From contig JAFPGC010000043.1 in assembly GCA_017423025.1 (NCBI GenBank), positions 1-36,059 of the forward strand: a stretch of 36,059 nucleotides of DNA, written 5' to 3'. The stretch's first letter is position 1; every line of letters starts with the position of its first letter. The position numbers were made by a program, and so were the translations under genes. Source of the DNA: Bacteroidales bacterium. Lineage in GTDB: Bacteria > Bacteroidota > Bacteroidia > Bacteroidales > UBA932. The notes under the pieces were generated by a model that did not search any database, had not been told where the DNA came from, and saw nothing but the letters and a program-made list of their open reading frames with translations. Shown here piece by piece: positions 8,544 to 16,575 of the stretch.

Positions 8544-10844
8544 TTATTTATTACGCCTTCCAGAAGATTTTTTTGTCGGCTCCGATTGCGCGATAATCTC
8601 TTGACAATCAGCTTCGGTCAGTTTTGTAGCGTCCTTTCCTTTGGGAATTTTATAGTTGGCTTCGCCTTGCTTAATATATGGACCATATCGGCCGTTAATC
8701 ACCTTAATGTCCCCATACTCTGCAAGATAGGAAACGGCGGGTTTCTCGGCTGAGGCCTCCTCAATAAGGGGTTGGCATTCCTCCAGGGTAATGCGCAGAG
8801 GGTCCTTCCCGCGAGGAAGTTTCACATTTTTATCCCCATACTTCAAATAAGGACCAAAACGCCCCCGGGTAGCTACCACATCCACTCCGTTCAGCTGGCC
8901 TACCACGCGGGGAAGTTCCAGCAGCTTGAGGGCCTCTTCCAGGGTGAGCGTCTCAATAAGCTGTCCCTTGGCCAGCGAGGCGCTCTGGCGGTTCTCGCCT
9001 TCTCCCTTCTGGACATAAGGGCCGAATTTTCCGAAGGCGGCAATCACCTTGTCTCCGTCGGGAGCTACGCCAATTTCACGGGAAACCTTGCTGTAATTCC
9101 CATCATGCAGGACGGCGTCCACGTGCTTGTGGAAAGGGGTATAGAATTCTTCGATGGTGTGGTTCCAGGCCTTTTTGCCCTCGGCCACTTCGTCGAAGTC
9201 CGTTTCTACGTTGGCGGTGAAGTCGTAGTCCAGGATGTCGGTGAAATTCTGCACCAGGTAATCCGTAACGATGAGGCCTATCTCCTGGGGCAGGAGCTTG
9301 CCTTTTTCGGCCCCCACCACCTCGGTTTTCTGAGAGGCTTTCACGGTGCCGTTCTTGAGGGTGAGATTGACCACCTTGAAGCTCTTGCCTTCCTTGTCTC
9401 CCTTGACGGCATATCCGCGGCCCCGGGTAAGGGTATCCACGGTTGCGGCATAGGTGGAAGGACGGCCGATGCCCAGTTCCTCGAGTTTTTTCACCAGGGT
9501 AGCTTCCGAGTAACGGCTGGGCGGGGTGGTAAATTTGCACAGGGCGCTGATGCCCTCTTCTACCATGAGGTCCCCTTTCTTCATGCCGGGCAGGATCACT
9601 TCCTCTTCAGGCGTATTGTCCTCATCGTCTCGGCCTTCCAGGTATACCTTCATGAAACCGTCGAAGAGAATCTCCACGGACTGGATGCCGTAAAGCTCGG
9701 GGCGCTTGTCGGAAGAGACCTTGAGGGTGGTGTTCATCACCCTGCTTTCGGCCATCTGGGAGGCTACGGTTCGCTTCCAGATGAGCTCGTACAGTTTCTT
9801 CTCCTGGGAGGTTCCGTCAATCTCTACATTTGTTATATAGGTGGGACGAATGGCTTCGTGGGCCTCCTGGGCACCTTTGGACCGGGTCTGGTACTGGCGG
9901 GTATGGAGGTAGGCTGCGCCATAGTTCTCCGTGATATACTGCTTGGCCGTGGCCAGGGCCAGGGAAGACAGGTTGGTGGAGTCCGTACGCATGTAGGTGA
10001 TGAGACCGCGCTCATAAAGCGTCTGTGCCACCCGCATGGTGGTGGAAACCGGGAAATGGAGCTTGCGGGCCGCTTCCTGCTGCAGGGTAGAGGTGGTGAA
10101 GGGGGCCGATGGAATCCGGACGCCTTCTTTCTTCTCTACGGAAGCTACGCGGTAAGTGGCGCCCACACTGTCCTGCAGGAACTGGCGGGCCTCCTCTTCG
10201 GTAGCGAAACGGGTATCCAGTGTGGCCTTCACGGGAGTGGCTATTCCTTCCGGACGGAACTGGGCTTCCACGCGGTAATACGGGACGGGCTCAAAGGCCA
10301 TGATCTCTTTCTCGCGGTCCACAATCAGGCGAAGGGCCACGCTCTGTACGCGTCCTGCGCTAAGCTTGGGCTGGATTTTGCGCCAGAGGATGGGGGAGAG
10401 TTCAAAGCCTACCAGGCGGTCCAGCACGCGGCGGGCCTGCTGGGCGTTCACCAGATTCATGTCAATGTCCCGGGGGTTCTCAATGGCCTGCTGGATGGCA
10501 TTCTTGGTAATTTCATGGAACACAATCCGGCGGGTCTTGGCAGCCGGCAGCTGCAGCGTCTCGCGAAGGTGCCAGGAAATGGCCTCTCCTTCGCGGTCCT
10601 CATCGGAAGCCAGCCAGACGGTCTGGGCTTCATCGGCCAGCTTGCCCAGCTCGGCCACCACCTTTTTCTTATTGGAGGGGACTACGTATTCCGGTTGGAA
10701 ACCGTTCTGTACGTCTACGCTCAGTTTATGTTCTTCCAAGTCCCGGATGTGGCCGATGGAGGCCTTGACCAGATAATCTTTTCCCAGGTATTGCTGGATG
10801 GTTTTCACCTTGCCGGGAGACTCTACAATCACCAGATTCTTCAT
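8544..10844 (-). CDS. topA: DNA topoisomerase I
   Basis: This type IA topoisomerase relaxes negative supercoils. From the ATG at 10844 the protein has 766 residues and begins MKNLVIVESPGK, the canonical Toprim start; longer upstream readings are not family sequence. The Toprim acidic motif ASDEDREGEAISWHL is present, and the active-site tyrosine lies in GLITYMRTDST (about Tyr284). The C-terminus carries three basic repeats of the GxFGPYxxxG type (for example FGKFGPYVQKG, GRFGPYLKYG, GRYGPYIKQG). No tetra-cysteine zinc finger of the E. coli type is seen. The gene is divergent from the class A PBP. Confidence 0.96.
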   Translation of the reverse strand: MKNLVIVESPGKVKTIQQYLGKDYLVKASIGHIRDLEEHKLSVDVQNGFQPEYVVPSNKKKVVAELGKLADEAQTVWLASDEDREGEAISWHLRETLQLPAAKTRRIVFHEITKNAIQQAIENPRDIDMNLVNAQQARRVLDRLVGFELSPILWRKIQPKLSAGRVQSVALRLIVDREKEIMAFEPVPYYRVEAQFRPEGIATPVKATLDTRFATEEEARQFLQDSVGATYRVASVEKKEGVRIPSAPFTTSTLQQEAARKLHFPVSTTMRVAQTLYERGLITYMRTDSTNLSSLALATAKQYITENYGAAYLHTRQYQTRSKGAQEAHEAIRPTYITNVEIDGTSQEKKLYELIWKRTVASQMAESRVMNTTLKVSSDKRPELYGIQSVEILFDGFMKVYLEGRDDEDNTPEEEVILPGMKKGDLMVEEGISALCKFTTPPSRYSEATLVKKLEELGIGRPSTYAATVDTLTRGRGYAVKGDKEGKSFKVVNLTLKNGTVKASQKTEVVGAEKGKLLPQEIGLIVTDYLVQNFTDILDYDFTANVETDFDEVAEGKKAWNHTIEEFYTPFHKHVDAVLHDGNYSKVSREIGVAPDGDKVIAAFGKFGPYVQKGEGENRQSASLAKGQLIETLTLEEALKLLELPRVVGQLNGVDVVATRGRFGPYLKYGDKNVKLPRGKDPLRITLEECQPLIEEASAEKPAVSYLAEYGDIKVINGRYGPYIKQGEANYKIPKGKDATKLTEADCQEIIAQSEPTKKSSGRRNK

Positions 10845-10902
10845 ACACATTCCATTGGGCCGACGCGTTGTTTTTTCAACGTTCCGCGAGGCAAATTTTC
10901 TG

Positions 10903-10935
10903 CAAAGTAAAGCAGATTTGAGGCATATTTCCAAA
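10903..10935 (-). promoter_or_regulatory. Probable topA promoter
   Basis: Minus-strand TTACTTTG (10910 to 10903; one mismatch to TAnnTTTG) lies 21 bp downstream of TTTG (10935 to 10932). It would give a leader of about 50 nt containing a small CGTTG/CAACG hairpin (10866-10881). The promoter lies only about 10 bp from the divergent -7 box of the PBP gene. Confidence 0.5.
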
Positions 10936-10944
10936 TTTTCTCAC

Positions 10945-10952
10945 TACTTTTG
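10945..10952 (+). promoter_or_regulatory. -7 element of the class A PBP operon
   Basis: TACTTTTG matches TAnnTTTG exactly. A start about seven bases downstream would give a leader of roughly 50 nt before the ATG at 11008. No TTG lies at the usual -33 spacing. Confidence 0.55.
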
Positions 10953-10969
10953 TAAGTTGAACTTTTGCC

Positions 10970-10995
10970 AAGACCTAAGGTCTTGTGCGCACAAG
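10970..10995 (+). repeat. Two overlapping inverted repeats in the PBP leader
   Basis: AAGACC-taa-GGTCTT (10970-10984) overlaps the perfect 14-bp palindrome CTTGTGCGCACAAG (10982-10995). Both fall between the predicted transcription start and the PBP start codon. They share CTT, so the two hairpins would compete in RNA. They could equally be a protein-binding site in DNA. Confidence 0.6.
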
Positions 10996-11007
10996 AATTT
11001 TTGGCAG

Positions 11008-13338
11008 ATGACAGACGAGAAGAAGAAAAAGATTGTCAAGTGGTACTGGATTATTCTGGTAGCCCCTTTCATAGCCCTGCTCCTTTTGCTTTGCGTGGTA
11101 TGGGCCTTTGCAGACATCCCGTCCCTGGAGCAGCTGGAGAACCCGGATACCAAGCTGGCCACCCAGGTCATCGCAGACGAAGGGGAGATCCTTACTACCT
11201 ACCATATAGAAAATAGAACCTTCGTAGGCTATGACGAGCTTGCCCCCTCCCTGGTGCAGGCCACCGTGGCTACGGAAGACAAACGTTTCTACAAACACTC
11301 GGGAGTGGACATCCAGTCCCTGGCCCGTGTGATGTTCAAGACCCTTCTGGCCCGGGATTCCTCCCAGGGCGGCGGTTCCACCATCACCCAGCAGCTGGCC
11401 AAGACGCTCTATCCCCGCGGAGAGCGTGTGGGCAAATTCAAGATGGTCTGGATCAAGCTCAAGGAATGGATTACCGCCATCAAACTGGAGCGCAATTATA
11501 CCAAGGAAGAGATTGTGGACCTGTACCTGAATGCCATCTTCTTCGGTTCCAACTCCTACGGTATTTCCAGTGCCTCCAACCTGTTCTTCGGCAAGCAGCC
11601 GTCGGACCTCCTGGTAGAAGAGAGTGCCGTACTGGTGGGCATGGTGAACAAGCCCACCCGCTACAACCCCGCCATCAATCCGGACAATGCGCTTAAGCGC
11701 CGTAATCTGGTGCTGGACCGCATGCGTTCCATGAAGTATATTACCAAGGCCGAGTGCGATTCGCTGAAGGCCCTTCCCATTGTGCTGCACACCCGTCAGG
11801 GAGACCGCACCACTGGCACCGGCCCGTATTTCCGCGACATGCTGCGCCGCACCATGAGTGCCTCCCAGCCCAAGCGTTCGTCGTACCAGTTCGAGGAAGA
11901 CTACCAGGCCGATTCCCTCCTCTGGGCCGATGATCCCCTCTACGGCTGGCTTAACAAGAATTCAAAGAGCGATGGAACCCAGTACGATCTGGACCGTGAC
12001 GGTCTTCGCATCTATACCACCATCAATCTCAAGATGCAGCGTTATGCCGAGGAATCCATCGTGGAACACCTGGGCAAGGACCTCCAGCCGGCTTTCTGGA
12101 AGGAACTCAAGAACCGCCGCAACCCTCCCTTCACGGCCGATACGGAGAAATCCGTGATAGAGACCACCCTGCGCCAGGCCCGCCGCTGGAGCGACCGCAC
12201 CCGTATGATGAGGGCCTCCGGTTATTCGGATTCGGAGATTGAGGCCTCCTTCAAGGTTCCCACCAAGATGCGGGTTTTCACATGGGAAAAGCCCGGCTAC
12301 CGGGACACCCTCATGACCCCGGACGATTCCATCCGCTACTACAAGTCCTTCTTCCGCGCGGCCTTTATGGCCATTGAACCCGGAACGGGGCACGTGAAGG
12401 CCTATGTGGGCGGCCCCGATTACCGCTATTTCAAATACGACAACGTACGCCAGGGCAAGCGTCAGGTGGGTTCCACCATCAAGCCCTTCATTTATACCCA
12501 GGCCATGGAATCCGGCATGACGCCCTGCGACCCCGTGCTCAACTCGCCGGTGGTCATCGTGGTCAATGACGGAGACACCTGGTCTCCCCAGGACCCCCAT
12601 GCCGACGGCACCATGGTAGACCTTACCTGGGGCCTTGCGCACAGCTCCAACTCCGTATCGGCCTATCTGATGAAAGAACTGGGCGCGCCTTCCATGGTTT
12701 CCATGATGCGCAAGATGGGCATCTCCGGTTATGTGGATCCCGTGGCTTCGCTTTGCGTAGGATCGGCCGATTTGTCCGTATATGACATGGTTACGGCCTA
12801 CAACACTTATCCTTCCGGAGGCACCTATACCTATCCCCTCTTCGTTACCCGTATCGAGGACAGCGACGGCAATGTGCTGAGCCTGTTCAGCGACCGCAAG
12901 CGTGAGGCCCTGTCTCAGCGGGCCACCGGAGCCATGATCCAGATGATGCGCGCCGTGGTGGATGCCGGCGGTACCGGCGCCCGCCTGCGTTTCCGCTATG
13001 GGCTCAAGGGAGAGATTGCCGGCAAGACGGGAACCACCAACGACAACTCCGACGGCTGGTTCATAGGCTATACGCCCACCATTACCGCCGGTGTATGGGT
13101 GGGTGCGGAAGACCGCTATGTGCATTTTACCAGCACCAGCCTGGGCCAGGGAGCCAACATGGCCCTGCCCATCTGGGGGCTGTGGATGCAGAAGGTCCTC
13201 AAGGACGGTACCCTGGGCATCTCGGAATCCGATGTGTTCCCGGAGAGCCTGAAGGGCAACTATTGCAATGGGGTAAGACAGAATGAAGAGAACCCCAATC
13301 CCGAAATCTCAGATTTGGAAAACTACTATTTCGAATAA
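11008..13338 (+). CDS. mrcA: Class A penicillin-binding protein (glycosyltransferase and transpeptidase)
   Basis: The ATG at 11008 is preferred because MTDEKKKKIVKWYW leads straight into the membrane anchor and lies after the promoter; upstream in-frame codons read through the promoter and the topA start. The 776-residue protein has one membrane segment (about 12-35). Its GT51 domain carries ATEDKRFYKHSGVD (Glu90) and GGGSTITQQLAKTLYPR. Its transpeptidase domain carries STIK (Ser489, Lys492), SSN (546-548) and KTGTT (from Lys673). It polymerises and crosslinks peptidoglycan in the periplasm. ddl follows nine bases later and prmC after that, suggesting one transcript. Confidence 0.95.
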   Translation: MTDEKKKKIVKWYWIILVAPFIALLLLLCVVWAFADIPSLEQLENPDTKLATQVIADEGEILTTYHIENRTFVGYDELAPSLVQATVATEDKRFYKHSGVDIQSLARVMFKTLLARDSSQGGGSTITQQLAKTLYPRGERVGKFKMVWIKLKEWITAIKLERNYTKEEIVDLYLNAIFFGSNSYGISSASNLFFGKQPSDLLVEESAVLVGMVNKPTRYNPAINPDNALKRRNLVLDRMRSMKYITKAECDSLKALPIVLHTRQGDRTTGTGPYFRDMLRRTMSASQPKRSSYQFEEDYQADSLLWADDPLYGWLNKNSKSDGTQYDLDRDGLRIYTTINLKMQRYAEESIVEHLGKDLQPAFWKELKNRRNPPFTADTEKSVIETTLRQARRWSDRTRMMRASGYSDSEIEASFKVPTKMRVFTWEKPGYRDTLMTPDDSIRYYKSFFRAAFMAIEPGTGHVKAYVGGPDYRYFKYDNVRQGKRQVGSTIKPFIYTQAMESGMTPCDPVLNSPVVIVVNDGDTWSPQDPHADGTMVDLTWGLAHSSNSVSAYLMKELGAPSMVSMMRKMGISGYVDPVASLCVGSADLSVYDMVTAYNTYPSGGTYTYPLFVTRIEDSDGNVLSLFSDRKREALSQRATGAMIQMMRAVVDAGGTGARLRFRYGLKGEIAGKTGTTNDNSDGWFIGYTPTITAGVWVGAEDRYVHFTSTSLGQGANMALPIWGLWMQKVLKDGTLGISESDVFPESLKGNYCNGVRQNEENPNPEISDLENYYFE

Positions 13339-13347
13339 GGCTTTACA

Positions 13348-14367
13348 ATGGCAAAGTATCAGTCGATAGCCGTCATCTACGGCAGCGATTCGTCAGAATG
13401 GGAAGTGTCCTGCCGCAGCGGCGAGTTCACGGCCTCCCGCATTGACGAGTTCAAATACGATGTTTATGAGATTTTCGCCCGCTTCGGGCAGTGGAAACTG
13501 GTGGCCATGCGCAAGGCCAACACCATGCGCCAGGCCTTCCCGGAAGGCGCCCAGCCCGTGGTGGACAAGTCCGATTTTTCCGTGATGGTGCTGGGAGAGA
13601 AGATCAAGTTTGACTTCGCCTACATCATGCAGCACGGAGCGCCAGGAGAGACGGGCCTGTTGCAGGGCTATTTCGAGATGCTGGGCATTCCCCATTCTAC
13701 CTGCAGTGCCTTTGTGACCACCGTGGCCTTTGACAAGTATTCCTGCAAAAGCTATCTGCAGGATCAGGATTTTGTGAAACTGGCCCCTCACGCCTTTGTA
13801 CGCATGGGTGATGACATTGACATCTTCAGTGCCAAGACGGTGGCAAAGTTGGGGCTGCCCCTCTTTGTGAAGCCCACCAACGGCGGTTCCAGCTTTGGTA
13901 TCACCAAGGTGGAAAAGGCCGAAGATCTGCCCGCCGCCATCCGCTTTGCCTTCACCGAAGGGGAGATGGCCCTGGTAGAGAAAGCCATCCCGGCAGAGCA
14001 TGAACTCACCTGCGCCGTTTATCGCGACGGAAAGGAAGTGAAAGCCCTGCCCATCATCGAGATTATTTCCGAAACCGGCTGGTTCGACTACGACGCCAAA
14101 TACAACGGCTATAGCCAGGAGGTATGCCCTGCCCAGGTTTCCGAGGAGCTGACCCATCAAGTCCAGGAAACCAGCAAGCGCATCTATCAGTATCTGGGCT
14201 GCAAGGGTCTTGTCCGCATGGACTACTTATCGGCCCAAGACGGCTTGTACTTCCTGGAAATCAACATTATCCCGGGCATGACCAATGCCTCGCTGGTGCC
14301 CAAGATGATCCGTACCGCCGGCATCTCCCTGCCAGACTTCTTGAGCACCATCATAGAGAACGCCTAG
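13348..14367 (+). CDS. ddl: D-alanine--D-alanine ligase
   Basis: This ATP-grasp enzyme makes the D-Ala-D-Ala dipeptide that ends the peptidoglycan stem peptide, the substrate of the transpeptidases encoded nearby. The 339-residue protein has an N-terminal substrate domain, the grasp loop PLFVKPTNGGSSFGITKV, and the metal-binding C-terminal motif YFLEINIIPGMTNASLVPKM. It starts nine bases after the PBP stop codon and ends three bases before prmC. Confidence 0.95.
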   Translation: MAKYQSIAVIYGSDSSEWEVSCRSGEFTASRIDEFKYDVYEIFARFGQWKLVAMRKANTMRQAFPEGAQPVVDKSDFSVMVLGEKIKFDFAYIMQHGAPGETGLLQGYFEMLGIPHSTCSAFVTTVAFDKYSCKSYLQDQDFVKLAPHAFVRMGDDIDIFSAKTVAKLGLPLFVKPTNGGSSFGITKVEKAEDLPAAIRFAFTEGEMALVEKAIPAEHELTCAVYRDGKEVKALPIIEIISETGWFDYDAKYNGYSQEVCPAQVSEELTHQVQETSKRIYQYLGCKGLVRMDYLSAQDGLYFLEINIIPGMTNASLVPKMIRTAGISLPDFLSTIIENA

Positions 14368-14370
14368 CCC

Positions 14371-15273
14371 ATGCTGCTGGTAGATTTTCTGAAAGAAGAG
14401 ACCCAGGCCCTGGAATCGTTGTACCCTGCCGCCGAGGCCCGTAACCTTATGTTGATGCTCTGCCAGGAGCTCATCGGCACCCAGAGCTATACCCATATCA
14501 TCGAGCCGGGTTTTGAGGTGGACAAAAAGGATGAACCCATCCTGGAAGCCGCTCTTGAGCGTCTGAAGAAAGGAGAGCCCGTCCAATATGTGACGGGTGT
14601 GTGCGAGTTCTGTGGCCGCCGGTTCCATGTGACACCCGAGGTCCTTATTCCCCGTCCCGAGACGGAACTGCTGGTACAGGAAGCCGTCAGGAAGGCCGAT
14701 AGGATCCACCGTCTTCGCAGCCCGTACGGGAAAAGCGCCGAGCCCGTCCGTGTGCTGGACCTATGCACCGGTTCCGGCTGTATCGCCTGGTCGGTGGCTT
14801 TGGAAGTCCCCGGCGTTCAGGTAGTAGGTGTCGATATTTCCGAAGGGGCCCTGAGCGTTGCGCAGGGGCAGGATTTCACCACGGAGCTCAAAAGCACGGG
14901 CGCCCTTCCGCCCATCTTCGTCAAGGCCGATGTCCTGGATACCGACCGGGAATTCCCTTACGGTCCCTTTGACCTCATCCTCTCCAATCCGCCTTACATT
15001 ATGGAGAAGGAAAAATCACTGATGCGCAGCAACGTGCTGGACTACGAACCGCCGCAGGCCCTCTTTGTACCGGACGAAGATCCGCTGCTGTTTTACCGGG
15101 CCATAGCCTCCTGGTCGCAGCGCTTTTTCGCGGCCGATGGCATGGGACTCACGGAAATCAACGAGGAACTGGGGGCCGATATCCAGGCCGTCTTTACCGC
15201 TGCGGGGTTCCAGGAAGTGGAACAAGTGAAGGACTTCTTCGACAAAACGCGCTTTGTTTCCTATAGGAAATAG
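14371..15273 (+). CDS. prmC: PrmC, release-factor glutamine N5-methyltransferase
   Basis: PrmC uses S-adenosylmethionine to methylate the glutamine of the GGQ motif of peptide-chain release factors. The 300-residue protein has a helical N-terminal domain (about 1-75), then PVQYVTG, PRPETELLV, the SAM-binding motif LDLCTGSGCIAW and the catalytic NPPY in LILSNPPYIMEKEK. It follows ddl by three bases, so it should share the PBP/ddl transcript. Confidence 0.94.
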   Translation: MLLVDFLKEETQALESLYPAAEARNLMLMLCQELIGTQSYTHIIEPGFEVDKKDEPILEAALERLKKGEPVQYVTGVCEFCGRRFHVTPEVLIPRPETELLVQEAVRKADRIHRLRSPYGKSAEPVRVLDLCTGSGCIAWSVALEVPGVQVVGVDISEGALSVAQGQDFTTELKSTGALPPIFVKADVLDTDREFPYGPFDLILSNPPYIMEKEKSLMRSNVLDYEPPQALFVPDEDPLLFYRAIASWSQRFFAADGMGLTEINEELGADIQAVFTAAGFQEVEQVKDFFDKTRFVSYRK

Positions 15274-15310
15274 GCGTTCTACCCTCGTAAAACAGGTCTT
15301 TTGAACTTAC

Positions 15311-15334
15311 CCGTGTGAAACGTTTTTTACACGG
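15311..15334 (+). repeat. Inverted repeat between prmC and the lipoprotein gene
   Basis: Arms CCGTGT and ACACGG (15311-15316 with 15329-15334) enclose a 12-base centre containing AAACGTTT and a run of six T. A degraded -7 box (TACTTTG, 15347-15353) follows. It could be a weak terminator for prmC or an operator for the lipoprotein gene; the sequence does not decide. Confidence 0.45.
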
Positions 15335-15392
15335 ATAAGTTTTCGGTACTTTGCAGCAAGGAACCGGAGCACTAATTCCGGCCCATTGCGCT

Positions 15393-16550
15393 ATGAAGTA
15401 CAGAATCCTTTTGGCTGCCCTGTGTGCAGTTTCCCTCTTCGGGTGTGAAGAGGTTTTATTGACTCCTGTAGAGGAGGAAGACTCCATTGAGGAACCCGCC
15501 GTGCTGCTGGAAGACGTGGCCCGCGTGCTCTCCCATGTCCCACTGGGAGGAGAACAGCTGGACGAAGTGTACGACGCCGCCCGGGCATCGGCCACCAATG
15601 GCTATGATGAAGAATACAGGATGCAGGAACTCTTTTCCGAACCGGGGTGCGGTGTGGGGGACGCCGGTAGCACCAAGGCCGATAATTACGGAAAGCCTCT
15701 GCGAGAACTCCTGAGGGAAGCGGTGTATTCCACCAAGGCGTCCACCGGTCTGGAAGACCCCGATGCCTGGCTGGATGCCCTGTCCGCTTCTGATATCCAG
15801 ATTTACTGGCCCTTTTCGGAAGAATGGAACGGAGATGCCAAGCCCGTCATCACCTTTGATCCCGGCGGTGACGCCATGCAAAATGAAGGATATAGACTGG
15901 AGGCCGACGGCCGTGTAACCAAGGTGCTGGTTACGGAAGAAATGGCCCGGGACCAGCCGGTATGGGTAATCAACCGCAACTCTGACGCAGACTATAAAAC
16001 CCTGGAAATGATGCGCCGGGAAGACCCCGACTGGGGCCACGGAGGGGGCGGCCTGGTCATTACCAAAGGGGAGACGGAACTCCGTACCCTGGTGCTCCGC
16101 TCCTTAAAGTCACGCCGAAATTTTGATTCCTGGCTGGCCGGCGCTTCGGAAATCTGGGTCAAAATGGCTAAGGTAGAGGACTTTACGGCTTCCACTGAAG
16201 CAGAACTCCGTCTGTATGACCCCGCCATCACCGATTTCATGGTTGTGGTGCGGCGGGGTCAGATGGGGGAAGAGGTAATCCTGAATACCGTCCTGGTGTC
16301 TGAATGGACCTCCCAGCTTTCCAGTTGTGGGCTTATGATCGTGGAGGATGACGGGGGAACTCAGACTTCTTGGAAATGTTCGGCCGTCGTAAAATATAAG
16401 TCTCAGAGCTATGGGTTTGAGGTGGACCTGCCTTTCCGCACCCGCGACGACATTATCTGGCGCGGCTCCGTCACCCGCAATTTCCTGGAGCGCAACAGCG
16501 GAAAACCCGTCAACCTGGGAGATGTGGAAGTGGTGTTTGAATTGATTTAA
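15393..16550 (+). CDS. Secreted lipoprotein of unknown function
   Basis: From the ATG at 15393 the protein has 385 residues. A lipoprotein signal peptide MKYRILLAALCAVSLFGC gives Cys18 as the anchor, and this decides the start. A strongly acidic stretch follows the cysteine (PVEEEDSIEEP), the type of sequence that in Bacteroidota can direct lipoproteins to the outer surface. The rest is soluble, with a glycine run WGHGGGG at about residue 215 and a beta-rich C-terminal half. I do not recognise a domain or catalytic motif. It follows prmC by about 120 bp with a weak promoter and ends just before the promoter of the U32 gene. Surface or periplasmic localisation is well supported; function is unknown. 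Confidence 0.75.
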   Translation: MKYRILLAALCAVSLFGCEEVLLTPVEEEDSIEEPAVLLEDVARVLSHVPLGGEQLDEVYDAARASATNGYDEEYRMQELFSEPGCGVGDAGSTKADNYGKPLRELLREAVYSTKASTGLEDPDAWLDALSASDIQIYWPFSEEWNGDAKPVITFDPGGDAMQNEGYRLEADGRVTKVLVTEEMARDQPVWVINRNSDADYKTLEMMRREDPDWGHGGGGLVITKGETELRTLVLRSLKSRRNFDSWLAGASEIWVKMAKVEDFTASTEAELRLYDPAITDFMVVVRRGQMGEEVILNTVLVSEWTSQLSSCGLMIVEDDGGTQTSWKCSAVVKYKSQSYGFEVDLPFRTRDDIIWRGSVTRNFLERNSGKPVNLGDVEVVFELI

Positions 16551-16571
16551 CTCCTTTTATTCGTATCTTTG
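16542..16571 (+). promoter_or_regulatory. Promoter of the U32-family gene
   Basis: TTG at 16542-16544, a 19-bp spacer and TATCTTTG at 16564-16571 form an excellent Bacteroidota promoter. It overlaps the last codons of the lipoprotein gene. The -7 box ends only five bases before the GTG start at 16576, so the expected transcript would begin at or around the start codon. Confidence 0.75.
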
Positions 16572-16575
16572 CAGT

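Noticed and set aside
8544-10844. Zinc-finger domains at the end of topoisomerase I, as in E. coli.
   Set aside because: The C-terminal region has only scattered single cysteines; it carries basic FGPY-type repeats instead.
8772-10910. A 712-codon open frame on the strand opposite topA, and similar long antisense frames opposite mrdA, alaS, trpB and the permease-Fmt gene.
   Set aside because: They mirror strong, motif-complete genes, have no recognisable protein features of their own, and are expected by-products of codon bias in G+C-rich genes.
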